From Smittia aterrima (lineage: Eukaryota; Arthropoda; Insecta; Diptera; Chironomidae): a stretch of DNA of 64,000 nt. The stretch lies in the NCBI GenBank assembly GCA_033063855.1, contig CP093831.1, forward strand, positions 28,024,001 to 28,088,000. The letters run 5' to 3'. A program made the translations under genes and the position numbers. A model generated the notes under the pieces. The model was not told the DNA's origin, ran no database searches, and worked only from the letters and a program-made list of their open reading frames with translations. Positions 1-10,103 of this stretch are shown piece after piece (within the stretch, counting starts at the first letter, position 1; the number at the start of each line of letters is the position of its first letter).

Positions 1-826
1 GAAGAAATGTTGGAGCATGATTGCACTTTCTACACGGATATAAAATTTAAATTCAAATATCCGGAATCGCCAATTGCAAAAAGGTAAAATTATCTTTCAA
101 TCACAAATTTTCAAAACTGTTCCATTGACTCTAAAATTTAGGCACAGTACTTCGCAGACCAGATTGACAATGTTTACAGCTGGTGGTGGTATAACAAGTC
201 TCAGGGATGACATCTTCGACCCAAGCTTCAAAGGAGTTATTGTGTCTGATATTCGTTATGAATATTTCTTTGCATCCGAAACAGACAAACCATTCCAGGA
301 AAGATTAAGAAAAGAAATTATAAATGTTGAAATGTGCGGAATGATGTTTCCCCGACATCATCATTTTGTGGGAATCTTTGATGGAATGTCTCTGCGACTT
401 TTCGAATCAGGAATCGCGACTTACGAAATTAATAGTATTCATCAATTTGTAAGGGTATACGAGAAAATCGAAATAGAATCATCACAAGTTTCGGTGATAC
501 AATCTCGATTATACAGACGAGAGGAAGACGAAGGACCTACAAAACTAGACATGTTCAAACTTGAACCTGGATTTGTGATCTGGCTGGCGAGCTTGACTTT
601 CACATTCGTTGCGTTCGCCTTAGAATGGTTGAGTACTCTGAAAGATTACATCGTGTTCAAATACATTTTTGGAGCTCTTTTTCAAATGCAGAAATGTTCA
701 CAGTGGCCAATTAAAACATCCGAGAAATCAACAAACAAACGAGAAATGGAAATGAGAGAAGAAAATTTTGAAAGAATTAGAATTCAGATCGAAAAGAAGT
801 TTTATAATCGCGAGGAGCTGATTTAA
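1..826 (+). CDS. Divergent ionotropic receptor IR-1, 3' part only (5' end outside window)
   Basis: The reading frame is open from base 1 and is the end of an IR gene. Exon 1..83 ends in AG before a GT intron (84-141) and exon 142..826 runs to TAA. The junction codon reads Arg, as in the two downstream paralogues. The encoded part covers the end of the pore region, the S2 ligand-binding lobe, the third membrane segment (starting at LEPGFVIWLASLTF) and a charged cytoplasmic tail of about 65 residues ending NREELI. IRs are ligand-gated cation channels of sensory neurons in the glutamate-receptor superfamily. This copy is nearly identical to IR-2 from LEPGFVIW to the stop but differs much more in the S2 lobe. 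Signal peptide, N-terminal domain and first two membrane segments lie upstream of the window, so integrity of the whole gene cannot be judged. Ligand unknown. Confidence 0.88.
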
Positions 827-1556
827 AATCAGTGTCGCAGTGGTGACAAGAATGTTAAAAGAAATGTCAATTAGTTTATCAGTTTCCAGATAAGCTTAGA
901 TTGCACCAAAGAATTTTTTCCGAATGCAGATTGGCACTGAAATAATTGTCTGCACTTCAAAATTTATTAAATCCTCATTCATTGACTTTCCTCTAAAAAT
1001 GTTAAATTTTTTGAAAATGTAATTCGAGATCGTTTAATAATCAATAAAATGTTGATTTCGTAAACATAATTAGAAGAGAAATGGCGTGTGTGGGAAACAT
1101 GTTCGATCCTTAACTTTATTGATTGAATCAGCTGTTGTAAGTTTTGTCGAATTATTTGAGACTTGAAGCCTTGAGGTAATTTTTTTCCGAATGTTAATTC
1201 GACAACGACGCAAACGATTCTCATGTAAAATGTTCCTGTCTCATAAATATCGAACAAATCTTCAGATTTTCTTTAGTCGCTCGCTCGTGTCATTTTATTC
1301 AAATTATTGAAATGTCAAATTGCTTCAAAGATTTAACGAGATTGTGAAAACAAGGCTCGAGGTAAAATTTCTCAGAAAAGAAGATCAATATGACACGAGA
1401 ATGTCCGAAGACTGAGTTCGTCGATACCTTCGATAGTAAAGGAGGTGCAGCTGAATCACTTCGGTTAAGGTTCGTGAAATCAATTTAAGATCGAATGACA
1501 ATAATTTTTCTAAAAAACTTTCAGTTTTGTCTGAGCTGTTGAGTGAAATAGTTAAA
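827..1556. other. Intergenic spacer IR-1 to IR-2, part of a tandem duplication
   Basis: No gene is seen. The 3' flank of IR-1 (827 to about 1392) aligns with the 3' flank of IR-2 (3754 to about 4424), including shared words such as GCAGATTGGCACT and AAGAAGATCAATAT. The last 165 bp upstream of the IR-2 ATG should hold its promoter and 5' UTR. A possible 3' splice site (AACTTTCAG, ending about 1524) suggests a 5' UTR intron, but this is not proven. Confidence 0.7.
1043..1048 (+). terminator. Poly(A) signal AATAAA of IR-1
   Basis: AATAAA lies about 220 bp after the IR-1 stop, in the context TCAATAAAATGTTGA that is repeated at the same place behind IR-2. Confidence 0.5.
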
Positions 1557-3753
1557 ATGAAAACTTTTCCTTTAATACTTTTGAGTGCTAGTGCTGTTTG
1601 CCAATTACTCAGCATCTCTGAGTCAGAGAATTCATTGCCTTTGGCTTTTGAGAACGTAACAATTCATTTATTTCGATTGGAAACGCAAATGTTCATCAAA
1701 AATTTTGGAGTCGACTGCGAAACGATGACGTGGCTGATGCTCGACAACTTGAACAAGAATGGAAAGCCGTTCAGACTGCAGAACCTTGAGATTAACAACA
1801 ACACAATTGAACACAACTTCTCAGCTCTCATCACGTTCGATTCATTTGAGGATCTTCGTGATTTCAACAGAAAACTGATCCTGACAAACGAATACTATCG
1901 ACCACTGCAACTCTTCGTTTATTGTGAAGGCGCAATCATAAAGGACCTCGAGTCTTTGCCTCAAGATGTTAGCAAAAATTCAGGCCTGTTTTATGGTTTC
2001 CAAATTCCCCATGCAGATCAAGGTCAATTAGATGAATATTTATTTCGTGATGCAGTTTTCACTCGAACCGACTTAATGGACATCATCCAATACGAATACT
2101 TTCTGATCGACGAAGACAAATTTGTGAAGCTTCTGACCTTTCTTTGGTATTCGCCGGGACTTTGTGGCAAATTGAATTTGGTGGAAGTCAACAGGTTCAA
2201 TAAACAAACGAAAAAATGGGAAAACGATAATTTCGTCTACGAAAAGTTGAGAAACTTCCACAATTGCGAAATTAAATTCTATGACCCACCAACAACAGAT
2301 ACGAATTTTCCTGCAACGATTATGAAAATATCGAGCGGACATCTGAATTATCGGTTAAAGCTTTGGGTGGATTACACAATTTTGTTTCAGGATACGGTCG
2401 CTGCTGGTTCATTGGTGTTTCTGGAAGGCATCGTGTTTAGAGGTTGTCTCAATGCTTTCGACAGAACTTTTCCATTGTGAGAATAACTTAATTTATTATT
2501 AACAAAATTTTACTCAACTTTTTGTAGCGTGGGTCATAATCGGACACCAAATTTTCTGACATTTCCTGTTGAGTACAACGATCAGAGAATTGCAGTTCCA
2601 CCAGGTGCAAAGTATTCTGAATACGAAAAACTTGTCATGCCGTTTGACCTCTTCACTTGGGCTTTGATTGCATCAACGTTTCTGGCTTCATTTGCGACGA
2701 TCCTGATTTTGTACTTCGTCCAACGATCGACAAGAGATTTCATCATTGGCGAAAATATTACGACACCAACTCTGAACGTCATTCAGATCTTTTTCGGAAT
2801 TTCACAAGTCACTGTGCCTCAAAGGAACTTTGCGAGATATTTGACAATGTTGTTCATCATGTTTTGCTTGATCATCAGAACCGCTTGGCAAGGCAAAATG
2901 TACGAGTTCATGACAAAAGATGTTTTCAAACCAGAACTTCAAACACTCGATGAAATGATGGAGCATGATTGCACTTTCTTCACGGATGAGTTTTTTAGAA
3001 TAAAACACCCGGAGTCACCAATTGCGAAAAGGTAAAATTATCTTTCAATCACAAATTTTTCACAAATCTAAAATTTTTAGGCACAGTACTTCGCCGACCT
3101 TATATTCAGATTATAAACTTGGTAATCTCCTAGAAGACATCTTCGAGCCAAGCTTCAAAGGAGTTATTGTGTCAGATATTCGATTAGAATATTTCTTGGC
3201 ATGGTCCACTGACAAACCATTCCAGGAGAGATTGAGAAAAGAAATTATAAATGTTGAAATGTGCGGAATGATGTTTCCCCGTCATCATCATTTTGTGGGA
3301 ATCTTCGATGAAATAACTCTGCGACTATTCGAATCAGGAATCACTTCTTACGAAATTAATAGCGTTAGTCAGTTTGTAAAACAATTCGAGAAATACGAAA
3401 TAATAGAATTGAGAGTTTCGGTAATACAATCTCGAATGGCCAAACGCGAGGAAGACGAAGGACCTACAAAACTAGACATGTTCAAGCTTGAGCCTGGATT
3501 CGTGATCTGGTTGGCGAGCTTGACTTTCACATTCGTTGCGTTCGCTTTAGAATGGTTGAATACTCTGAAAGATTACATTGTGTTCAAATACATTTTTGGA
3601 GCTTTTTTCCAAATGCAGAAATGTTCTCAGTGGCCAATTAAAACATCCGAGGAACCAACAAACAAACGAGAAATGGAAATGAGAGAAGAAAATTTTGAAA
3701 GAATTAGAATTCAGATCGAAAAGAAATTTTATAATCGCGAGGAGCTGATTTAA
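1557..3753 (+). CDS. Divergent ionotropic receptor IR-2, complete, 698 aa
   Basis: Three exons: 1557..2476, 2528..3031 and 3081..3753, with GT-AG introns of 51 and 49 bp, spliced in frame to 698 codons. The ATG at 1557 is chosen because it starts a clear signal peptide (MKTFPLILLSASAVC). Residues 1-345 form the extracellular region, including the IR-like stretch FLWYSPGLCGKLNLVEVNRF. Next come S1 end EYEKLVMPFD, membrane segment 1 (about 348-371), pore loop (388-403, NVIQIFFGISQ), segment 2 (about 408-430, ending RTAWQGK), the S2 lobe, segment 3 (about 614-633) and a charged C-terminal tail. Length and order fit insect divergent IRs, resembling the IR7-type branch of flies and mosquitoes. Predicted to sit in the dendrite or axon membrane of taste or smell neurons, with co-receptors encoded elsewhere. 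Ligand unknown. Confidence 0.92.
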
Positions 3754-4424
3754 AATCAGTGTCGCAGTGGTGATAAGAATATTAGAAGCAAATTATGTCA
3801 ATTTGGGAATTTTTATCAGTATCCAGATGAGCTTAGATTGCACAAAAAAAATTTTTACGAATGCAGATTGGCACTAGACATTAAAATACTTTTTCTGGAA
3901 TAATTGTCTGCACTTCAAACTTTAGTAAATTTTCAATTTTCTTTTACAAATGTAATCGAGAGACCTTTAATTAATCAATAAAATGTTGAATTCGTGTTGA
4001 TAATTGAAAGAGAAAGAACTTGTCGAAGTGTGGAGAACATTTCTTCACTTTTTCAATTCGATCCTGGACTTTATTGATTGAATAAACTTTTGTAAGTTTT
4101 GTCGAAATATTTTAGAGCTGAAACTTGAACTATTTGTCATTGTAATTTACGAACAAACCCTTAAGCACGCCATCGATTCTCATGTAAAATATTCTTGTCT
4201 CATGAATGCTTATCAAGCCTCAAAATATTTATTTCTCAAAAGGTTTTTCTCATTCCTAATTGCAATCATTTTGATCTACAAGACTAGGTGCGACGGTCAG
4301 TTGCGTGGGACAATTGTTGCGTCGTTCGACTGTAAATATTTAAATGTCAAAATATTGAAAGATTTAGCGAGATTATGAGAACAAGGCCCAAAATAAAACT
4401 TCTTAGAAAAGAAGATCAATATAT
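2949..4424 (+). repeat. Tandem duplication unit, copy 2
   Basis: Partner of 1-1392. It runs from the end of IR-2 exon 2 through exon 3 and the 3' flank. Small indels distinguish the copies, for example an extra stretch before TTTTTCTGGAATAATTGTCTG in this copy. Confidence 0.8.
3977..3982 (+). terminator. Poly(A) signal AATAAA of IR-2
   Basis: AATAAA about 225 bp after the IR-2 stop, in the same TCAATAAAATGTTGA context as behind IR-1. Confidence 0.5.
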
Positions 4425-4554
4425 GAAAGAAAACATTGATTCCCTTGTCGCAACTGAGGTTGAGTGAAACAAGTGACAGAAGCAGCTTGTAACGATCCCT
4501 CTGTAGGGTTTTTTTTTTCGTTAGTCTGGTTACAGGGGATGGGACTTTATTGGG

Positions 4555-5012
4555 TTAACTGATCTGAGATGGATCCAATGGAGCTTGGATTTTCTGGGAT
4601 TTATTGCTTTGTCGTGACCAACTGATCATTTCATGTAAACACGTCACATTCGAAATGTCAAAAGGAATAAAGTTTCACTTGGCGCTAGTCGAATATGGGC
4701 TCATATCTGGTCAGCTCTGGGATCTAAGCATTCGTTTGAGCACGTTGAACATTTAAAGAAGTGTCAGCGGGAATGTTCAAAAAAAATGAATAAATCGAAA
4801 TAGTTTGAAAATTTTGTAAAGTTTTCTAAACCATTAAAAGATCTAATGAGCTAGCGAAAATTCAAAAAATCCTTTTTCTATTTTCAATCTCCATCGAGAG
4901 GTGAAGCGATGAATTTGCTAGCTCATCGTTTTTACGAGGTATTTCAATCAAATAGAGACTTCGGACCACGAACCACGGACAAAGCGACCATAATTGGGAT
5001 TCCCATTTGGAT
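4555..5012 (-). repeat. Dispersed repeat, copy A (inverted relative to copy B at 57266-57830)
   Basis: The reverse complement aligns in the same order with 57266-57830. It contains a GGGAATCCC(A/T)ATTATGG block with a CTTTGTC(C/T)GTGGT block, then the GAGCTAGCG hairpin module, then GCTGACACTTCTT, then AAATCCCAGAAAATCCAAGC followed by GGATCCATCTC. The segment between hairpin and GCTGACACTTC is shorter and differs from copy B. No transposase frame is visible, so this is a nonautonomous or decayed element of unknown class. Confidence 0.75.
4847..4925. repeat. Hairpin module with 12-bp terminal inverted repeats (copy A)
   Basis: TGAGCTAGCGAA at 4847-4858 pairs with TTTGCTAGCTCA at 4914-4925 (one mismatch) around 55 bp. 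The equivalent module in copy B has perfect arms. Confidence 0.65.
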
Positions 5013-5255
5013 GAAAAACCCTAAAAATTGATTACCAATAAATCGAAGAATCATACACGCACAATTTGTAACTAAAGAAAAATGTTGAAGTTTTGAATAT
5101 TTTCTCATGCAGATAAGACTTGTTTCAATGTTTTCCATGTTAGACCGAGTTAAAACATTTCTCAACAAGTTATTATCTCAGGTAGCGTTCACTTCTGTCA
5201 TTGCAAAGGAAAACTTCGAATAAATACGTTGAAAATAAGAAAATTGTGAAGGAAA

Positions 5256-7706
5256 ATGAAAATTTATTTCATCTTTTCATTGCTATTAAGTGCTTTGTGC
5301 GAAGGAATGATTTTAAATGTGGATCCATCGCTCGACGTCATGTCGAAGGCTTTTGAGAACGTTACTCGTCATTTGTTCCAACTGGAGACGAGAATGTTCA
5401 TCAACAATTATGGAATAGACTCGGACACGATTACGTCACTCGTCTTGAAGGATTTGAACGAGAACGCGATGCCATTTCAACTGAAAAACTTGCAAATGGA
5501 AATGGAAAAGATCTTGCTCGACAGCTCAACTCTCTTAACCTTCAACAATTTCTCATTCGTCAAAGAATTCAACCAAAAATTAAAGCTGACCAATGAATTC
5601 TTCAAACCGCTTCAACTTTTCGTCTATTGTCAACACGCAACAATCTCTGACATTGAATCTCTCGAGTTGAATGTCATAGAAAGGGCCAAAAGCAACGAAA
5701 TTACCTTGAATTCTAATCTCGGAGTTTATAAATTCAATTCATATTTGGTGGACGTCATCCAATACGAATATTTTCTCGTTGACGAAACAAACCTCATCAA
5801 GCTTCTGACGTTTGTTTGGTTCTCTCCTGGAAAATGTGGAAAGCTTCAACTGACTGAAGTCAACAAGTTCAACAAAAAAACTCAAAAGTGGGAGACGGAC
5901 AAATTCTCGATGAAAAAATCAGCAAACCTTCATGGCTGCACTATCATTGAAGCATTCATTATGACTGATATTCATACAACTAACCAACTTGATGATTTCC
6001 TTACCTCTCAAATTCTCTACAACGCAACAGTAGAATTTAAACCTTTTGTCAATATATCCGACATATCTTTCGAGAGAGGATGTTACGATGCTTATGGTAG
6101 ATATCGCATCACACAGAACAATGACGGGTAAGTTAGACTTAAAGTAACGGAGGGGCTACAACTACGCCAAAGGCACTTGAAATTCCACTTAATCGTAATT
6201 AAACTTGAATCTGTAAGATATAACGTGTACAAAAAGGTAATTAGAGCAATGTTCTTGGGATATTTTACTCACAGTTAACAAAGTTTAAAATCAGAGTGTG
6301 ATCATTTTACCAGGTATTCTAAGTGTGAAACAAAATGTAAATTTGGGAATTGTTCCAAATCCGCCCCCCACCGCAATTCCCAAAGCATGAGAGCGTGCTC
6401 TCCTCTAGGTACCGACAAGGCAGAAACATTATCTGGAAAAGAGGTTGTAGTAGCTTTTCAAGGAACAAGGAAAGGCCCTTAAAACTGCGAGTACCAAGTC
6501 TGTGAATAAATCCTAGACCACTTAAAGTAACCGAAGTTTTTCATGTCAACATGCCTGGGCTCTTAGCTGCGTTTATCTTTTACAAAAGTAATTTCTCTTC
6601 TATTTTCTCTTAGATCGGGAAAAGGTGTTGATGTCGATTTCATCACTTATCCTCTTGAGAACATAAATTTGCGATTGGCGACAGATGAAAAGTTCGAATT
6701 CTATTCTGAATACGACAAGTTGGTGATGCCTTTTGATGAATTCACGTGGGCAATGATAGCGCTGACATTTGTGACAGCATTCACGACGATTCTGATCTTG
6801 TACTGCTGCGTGAAAAAATCAATAAGAGATTTCATCATCGGCCGCGAAATCGACACACCATGGTTGAATGTCATTCAAATATTCTTTGGAATCTCACAAG
6901 TCGTCATGCCAAGAAGAAACTTCGCAAGATTTCTGACGATGGTGTTCATTCTTTATTGCTTGATCATTCGAACAGCCTGGCAAGGAAAAACATTCGAGTT
7001 CATGCAGAAAGATATCGAGAAACCGATTGAACACACGATCGACGGATTGATCGAGAAAGGATACACTTTCGTGATGGAGGACAACTATAAAGAAAAGTTT
7101 CCGGAATCAGAAATTTCCAAAAGGTAAATTTTTTATTGTACTCAGAAACCTTCTTACAAGTGGCTAGCGTCTGGAAACAGTACTTAAAATTAATTTTAAT
7201 ATTTTTTTAGAGGTAAAGTTGAGTCAATAATGAGTTATAAAGGAGAAAAGATAGTCCTTCAGGTAAACCCTTGTGACCTCCACTTAATGCTTGATACAAC
7301 GAAAGATAAAACAGAAATGATTAAGTCGGAAAAAGATTTTCTCAAAGGACTCGTTAAGGATTATTCGCACATGAAAATCTGTGGACTCAAATTTCCACGC
7401 CATCATTATTTGTTCGAAACGATTGATCACAAAATGAAACAGCATTTCGTTGGAGGAATCGTCATGCATCCAAAGTTTGGAAGCTCATGCGGCAGTTTAC
7501 CTTGGCCGGAGCTAACACAAAAACTATTTGCAGTCTACGATGAACCAAAAATTTTGACTTTGAACAAGCTTGAACCTGGATTTGTCATTTGGACTTCAAG
7601 CTTGTTGTTTGCAGTTGCTGCGTTCATCTACGAATGGATTACAGTTTTGAAAGACTTTCTCGTCATGAGATACATTCTGCAGGCATTTTACTCATCACGA
7701 CATTAG
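5256..7706 (+). CDS. Divergent ionotropic receptor IR-3, complete, 625 aa
   Basis: Three exons: 5256..6127, 6614..7123 and 7211..7706, with in-frame GT-AG splices at the same two positions as IR-2. The ATG at 5256 starts a signal peptide (MKIYFIFSLLLSALCEG). The domain order matches IR-2: extracellular domain with FVWFSPGKCGKLQLTEVNKF, SEYDKLVMPFD, segment 1 (about 334-357), pore loop NVIQIFFGISQ, segment 2 (about 394-415, ending RTAWQGK), S2 lobe, and segment 3 starting LEPGFVIWTSS (about 584-602). It is 73 residues shorter than IR-2, because the S2 lobe is shorter and the charged C-terminal tail is missing; it ends soon after segment 3 (YSSRH). Intron 1 is 486 bp against 51 bp in IR-2, apparently because of an insertion. 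Predicted chemosensory channel subunit, ligand unknown. Confidence 0.9.
6137..6531. repeat. Probable insertion in IR-3 intron 1, bounded by 12-bp direct repeats
   Basis: ACTTAAAGTAAC occurs at 6137-6148 and again at 6520-6531, enclosing 371 bp with no coding potential. Without this block the intron would be about 100 bp, closer to the 51-bp intron of IR-2. The repeats could be a target-site duplication; no terminal inverted repeats are obvious. Confidence 0.4.
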
Positions 7707-7776
7707 ACCGCACAATTCTCGACGAGAGAACTTGAAGGTTCTGTTTGAAAATGTTTTAAATTCAATGTTAAATGTG

Positions 7777-7782
7777 AATAAA
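7777..7782 (+). terminator. Poly(A) signal AATAAA of IR-3
   Basis: AATAAA 70 bp after the IR-3 TAG. Confidence 0.5.
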
Positions 7783-7820
7783 ATTTGAGAGTTTCAAAAA
7801 TAAAGTTTAAAGTAGAAGGA

Positions 7821-8010
7821 TTTACATTGGAATGGTTGAATACTCTGAAAGATTACATGGTGTTCAAATACATTTTCGGAGCTTTTTCCAAAATCAGATT
7901 GGCACTGGACACTAAACGACTTTTTCTGAAATATTTGTCTGCGCCTCAAATTTTAGTAAATTCTCAATTATTGACTCTCCGCTAACAGATTAAATTTTCT
8001 TTATTTGCTT
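7821..8010 (+). pseudogene. Relic of an IR-1/IR-2-like gene (segment 3 end joined to 3' UTR)
   Basis: The frame encodes LEWLNTLKDYMVFKYIFGAF, almost identical to the end of membrane segment 3 in IR-1/IR-2. It then passes directly into ATCAGATTGGCACTGG and TTGTCTGCGCCTCAAATTTTAG, which match the 3' UTR flank of IR-2 (from about 3860) and IR-1 (from about 925). The charged tail and stop have been removed by an internal deletion. There is no upstream IR sequence, signal peptide or splice structure, so this is a dead fragment of a fourth array member. Confidence 0.85.
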
Positions 8011-10079
8011 TTTAAAAAAACTGTAACGCAAACTGTTAAAATGCAATCAGCGAGAGACTTTTCCAAATCAAATTTTACTTTCACGTTTTGATCCCGATTG
8101 GAAATGAATTTATTGTTAATTAAGAGGAAAAGTTTTCAGTTCGTTCGTTGCAGTTGTTGTCGCTCGAACAGGACAATTATTGTTTATTTAGCAGAGCTTT
8201 CCGTGTAATTGTTATTTTAAATGTCAGTTGAACTTGCGATTTCTGCAGATGAGAAAATCTTTCGCGGAGTTTCATTTGTTAATTCGAAATTACGGCAGCT
8301 CCGAGAGATTAAAACTTTTTCCGAGATCATGAATTACACTTGGAGTTTAATTTCATGCACATTCACATTCACATTCGTTGGCTCTTAACGAAAACTGTTT
8401 TTCTTATTATTCGCTCGGTTGTCGGTTCGAGGAAATCTGCAATTAAATGAAAATCTACGACAAAAGATTTCGGGAAACGAGAGAACAAGGAATTATCTCT
8501 CGAATTAAGTTAATTCACATGCGAGGTAGTTTGTTGTTTGTTTGAGTTCACTTTTGAAACTTCAAAAGCAGACGAAAGCAACGAAAATGATGACGCAACG
8601 ATGCTTTGAGTAATTTTCCATTGAATTATCCTTTCACTGGCAATCGACTATCGACTCACTTATCCTCGCTTCATCTCATCTTTCGATTACTTCAAGAACA
8701 TAAACACAATTAGGAATTGATCGGAAAACTGCTGCTTCGTGATATTCATCGGCAGTGATATGCGATATAAGAGCGAAGCAACTCAATGCATTAGAATCAC
8801 TTCCATTAAGCGCTCATTCCATTTCCCGAAGAACTCTTCTTCTCTTCTTCGAGCTGAACGAAGAAAACCTTTTCGAATAGTTTATGTGACTGAAAATATA
8901 TTTTCAATACTTTTTTGTTATCATCATAAAGTTTGATAAGAGAAGAGAGAAGTCATCCCTTCGATGTTGAATGCACACGACGACGATGGCGATGGGAGAT
9001 TTGTATGGACTGGACAGTCGAGGTATTATCATAAGTTTCGAGCTGTAATTCACGTAATAATTCTTAACTGGATAAATTCGCTTCTTCTTTCGTTCGTTCA
9101 GCTCTCGTGTCCAATATCAATAAAATCTCATTTCATTCTCCCTTCCTTTCCTTTTCTCCGAATATTGAAGCTTTGTGGACTTTTCCAATATTGTTCATGA
9201 CCTGAACCTGCTGAACAAGATTCATAAAGAACGAAAATCACTTTCATAAATTTATGTTTTGCGACCGATAGATCGATTTACCTGATTCGCTATCTCAAGT
9301 TAGTTCTCTCTCCTGGAAGAGTTTTCTTTAGGTCGAACGAACAACAAGTCGATCAAGAAATTACAAATTTATTTATTTCGAATATTGCCGAAGGACATTT
9401 CAACATTCGTTTGATTTATCATATCTTTTGTGGTTGTGCATGCGACACTTTTATAATGAAAAGAAATGGAAAACTGAGAAAGATTTTTTTCTTCTTTTTG
9501 TTCCAATGGGAAACGAAAATCTCATAATTCAAACGAGAAATTGAAAAATCTTCCTCTCTGCCCATTTGTGTGTTTCCGAATGCGAAGGTGAGCGCTGTGC
9601 AAGTGTGTCTGCAGTGCTTTGTGCTTCTCTTGTCCAATGAATGGAAAATCTGAAGCCGGATTACGAGAAAAATCAGAGATTTCTGTTGTTGCTTGTTCTG
9701 CAATTGCTGAATGTGAATCGGAAGAGCTTTCTGCTGTGTTCTCTTCTCTTTCAAGAATATTCACTTATCCTCTGCTGTATTTATTAATTCCATTATTTTG
9801 CGCAATTTATTTCGCTCCGAACACTGAAAACTTTCGAGAGCAACAAAAAACCTAAAATAATTAAATAAATCTTCGGCAAAAGTCTGCAAATATCACACGA
9901 AACATTTTTCTGCATATGAATAGCCTTTCGAGCAATTTATGAGTCTCCAACTCCGCTCGCAGCAAATACCTGCAGACGGAAAATCTTTACAAAACCTTTT
10001 TTTGTTTTTACACTTTGCAGGTGGCAAAGAATTTTATTTTATTTTATTTTGTGGTTTTAGAAAATCCCGCGAAAAAGAA
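8011..10079. other. Noncoding spacer between IR array and ZNF-A
   Basis: About 2 kb without a supported gene. The reading frames here are short, overlap each other on both strands and lack splice or start context. GA/CT-rich stretches and TTCGTTCGTT-type words are common. Confidence 0.6.
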
Positions 10080-10085
10080 TTTATT
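10080..10085 (-). terminator. Poly(A) signal AATAAA of ZNF-A
   Basis: TTTATT on the plus strand is AATAAA on the minus strand, about 20 bp beyond the ZNF-A stop. Confidence 0.5.
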
Positions 10086-10103
10086 TTGAAAATATTTTAA
10101 ATG

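Larger units (their letters stand above)
1..1392 (+). repeat. Tandem duplication unit, copy 1 (partner about 2949-4424)
   Basis: The 3' part of IR-1 plus about 565 bp of flank aligns with the 3' part of IR-2 plus its flank. Similarity continues through the poly(A) signal and ends at the shared AAGAAGATCAATAT. The unit probably extends left of the window. Confidence 0.8.
4425..5255. other. Intergenic spacer IR-2 to IR-3 carrying a dispersed repeat
   Basis: No gene. After the duplicated IR-2 flank ends near 4424 there is unrelated sequence, then a dispersed repeat (about 4555-5012) in minus orientation, then about 240 bp leading to the IR-3 ATG that should hold its promoter. Confidence 0.65.

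Noticed and set aside
4944..5168. 74-codon minus-strand frame sharing MGIPIMVALSVVR with the frame after ZNF-B
   Set aside because: The shared peptide comes from the dispersed repeat; the frames differ completely outside it.
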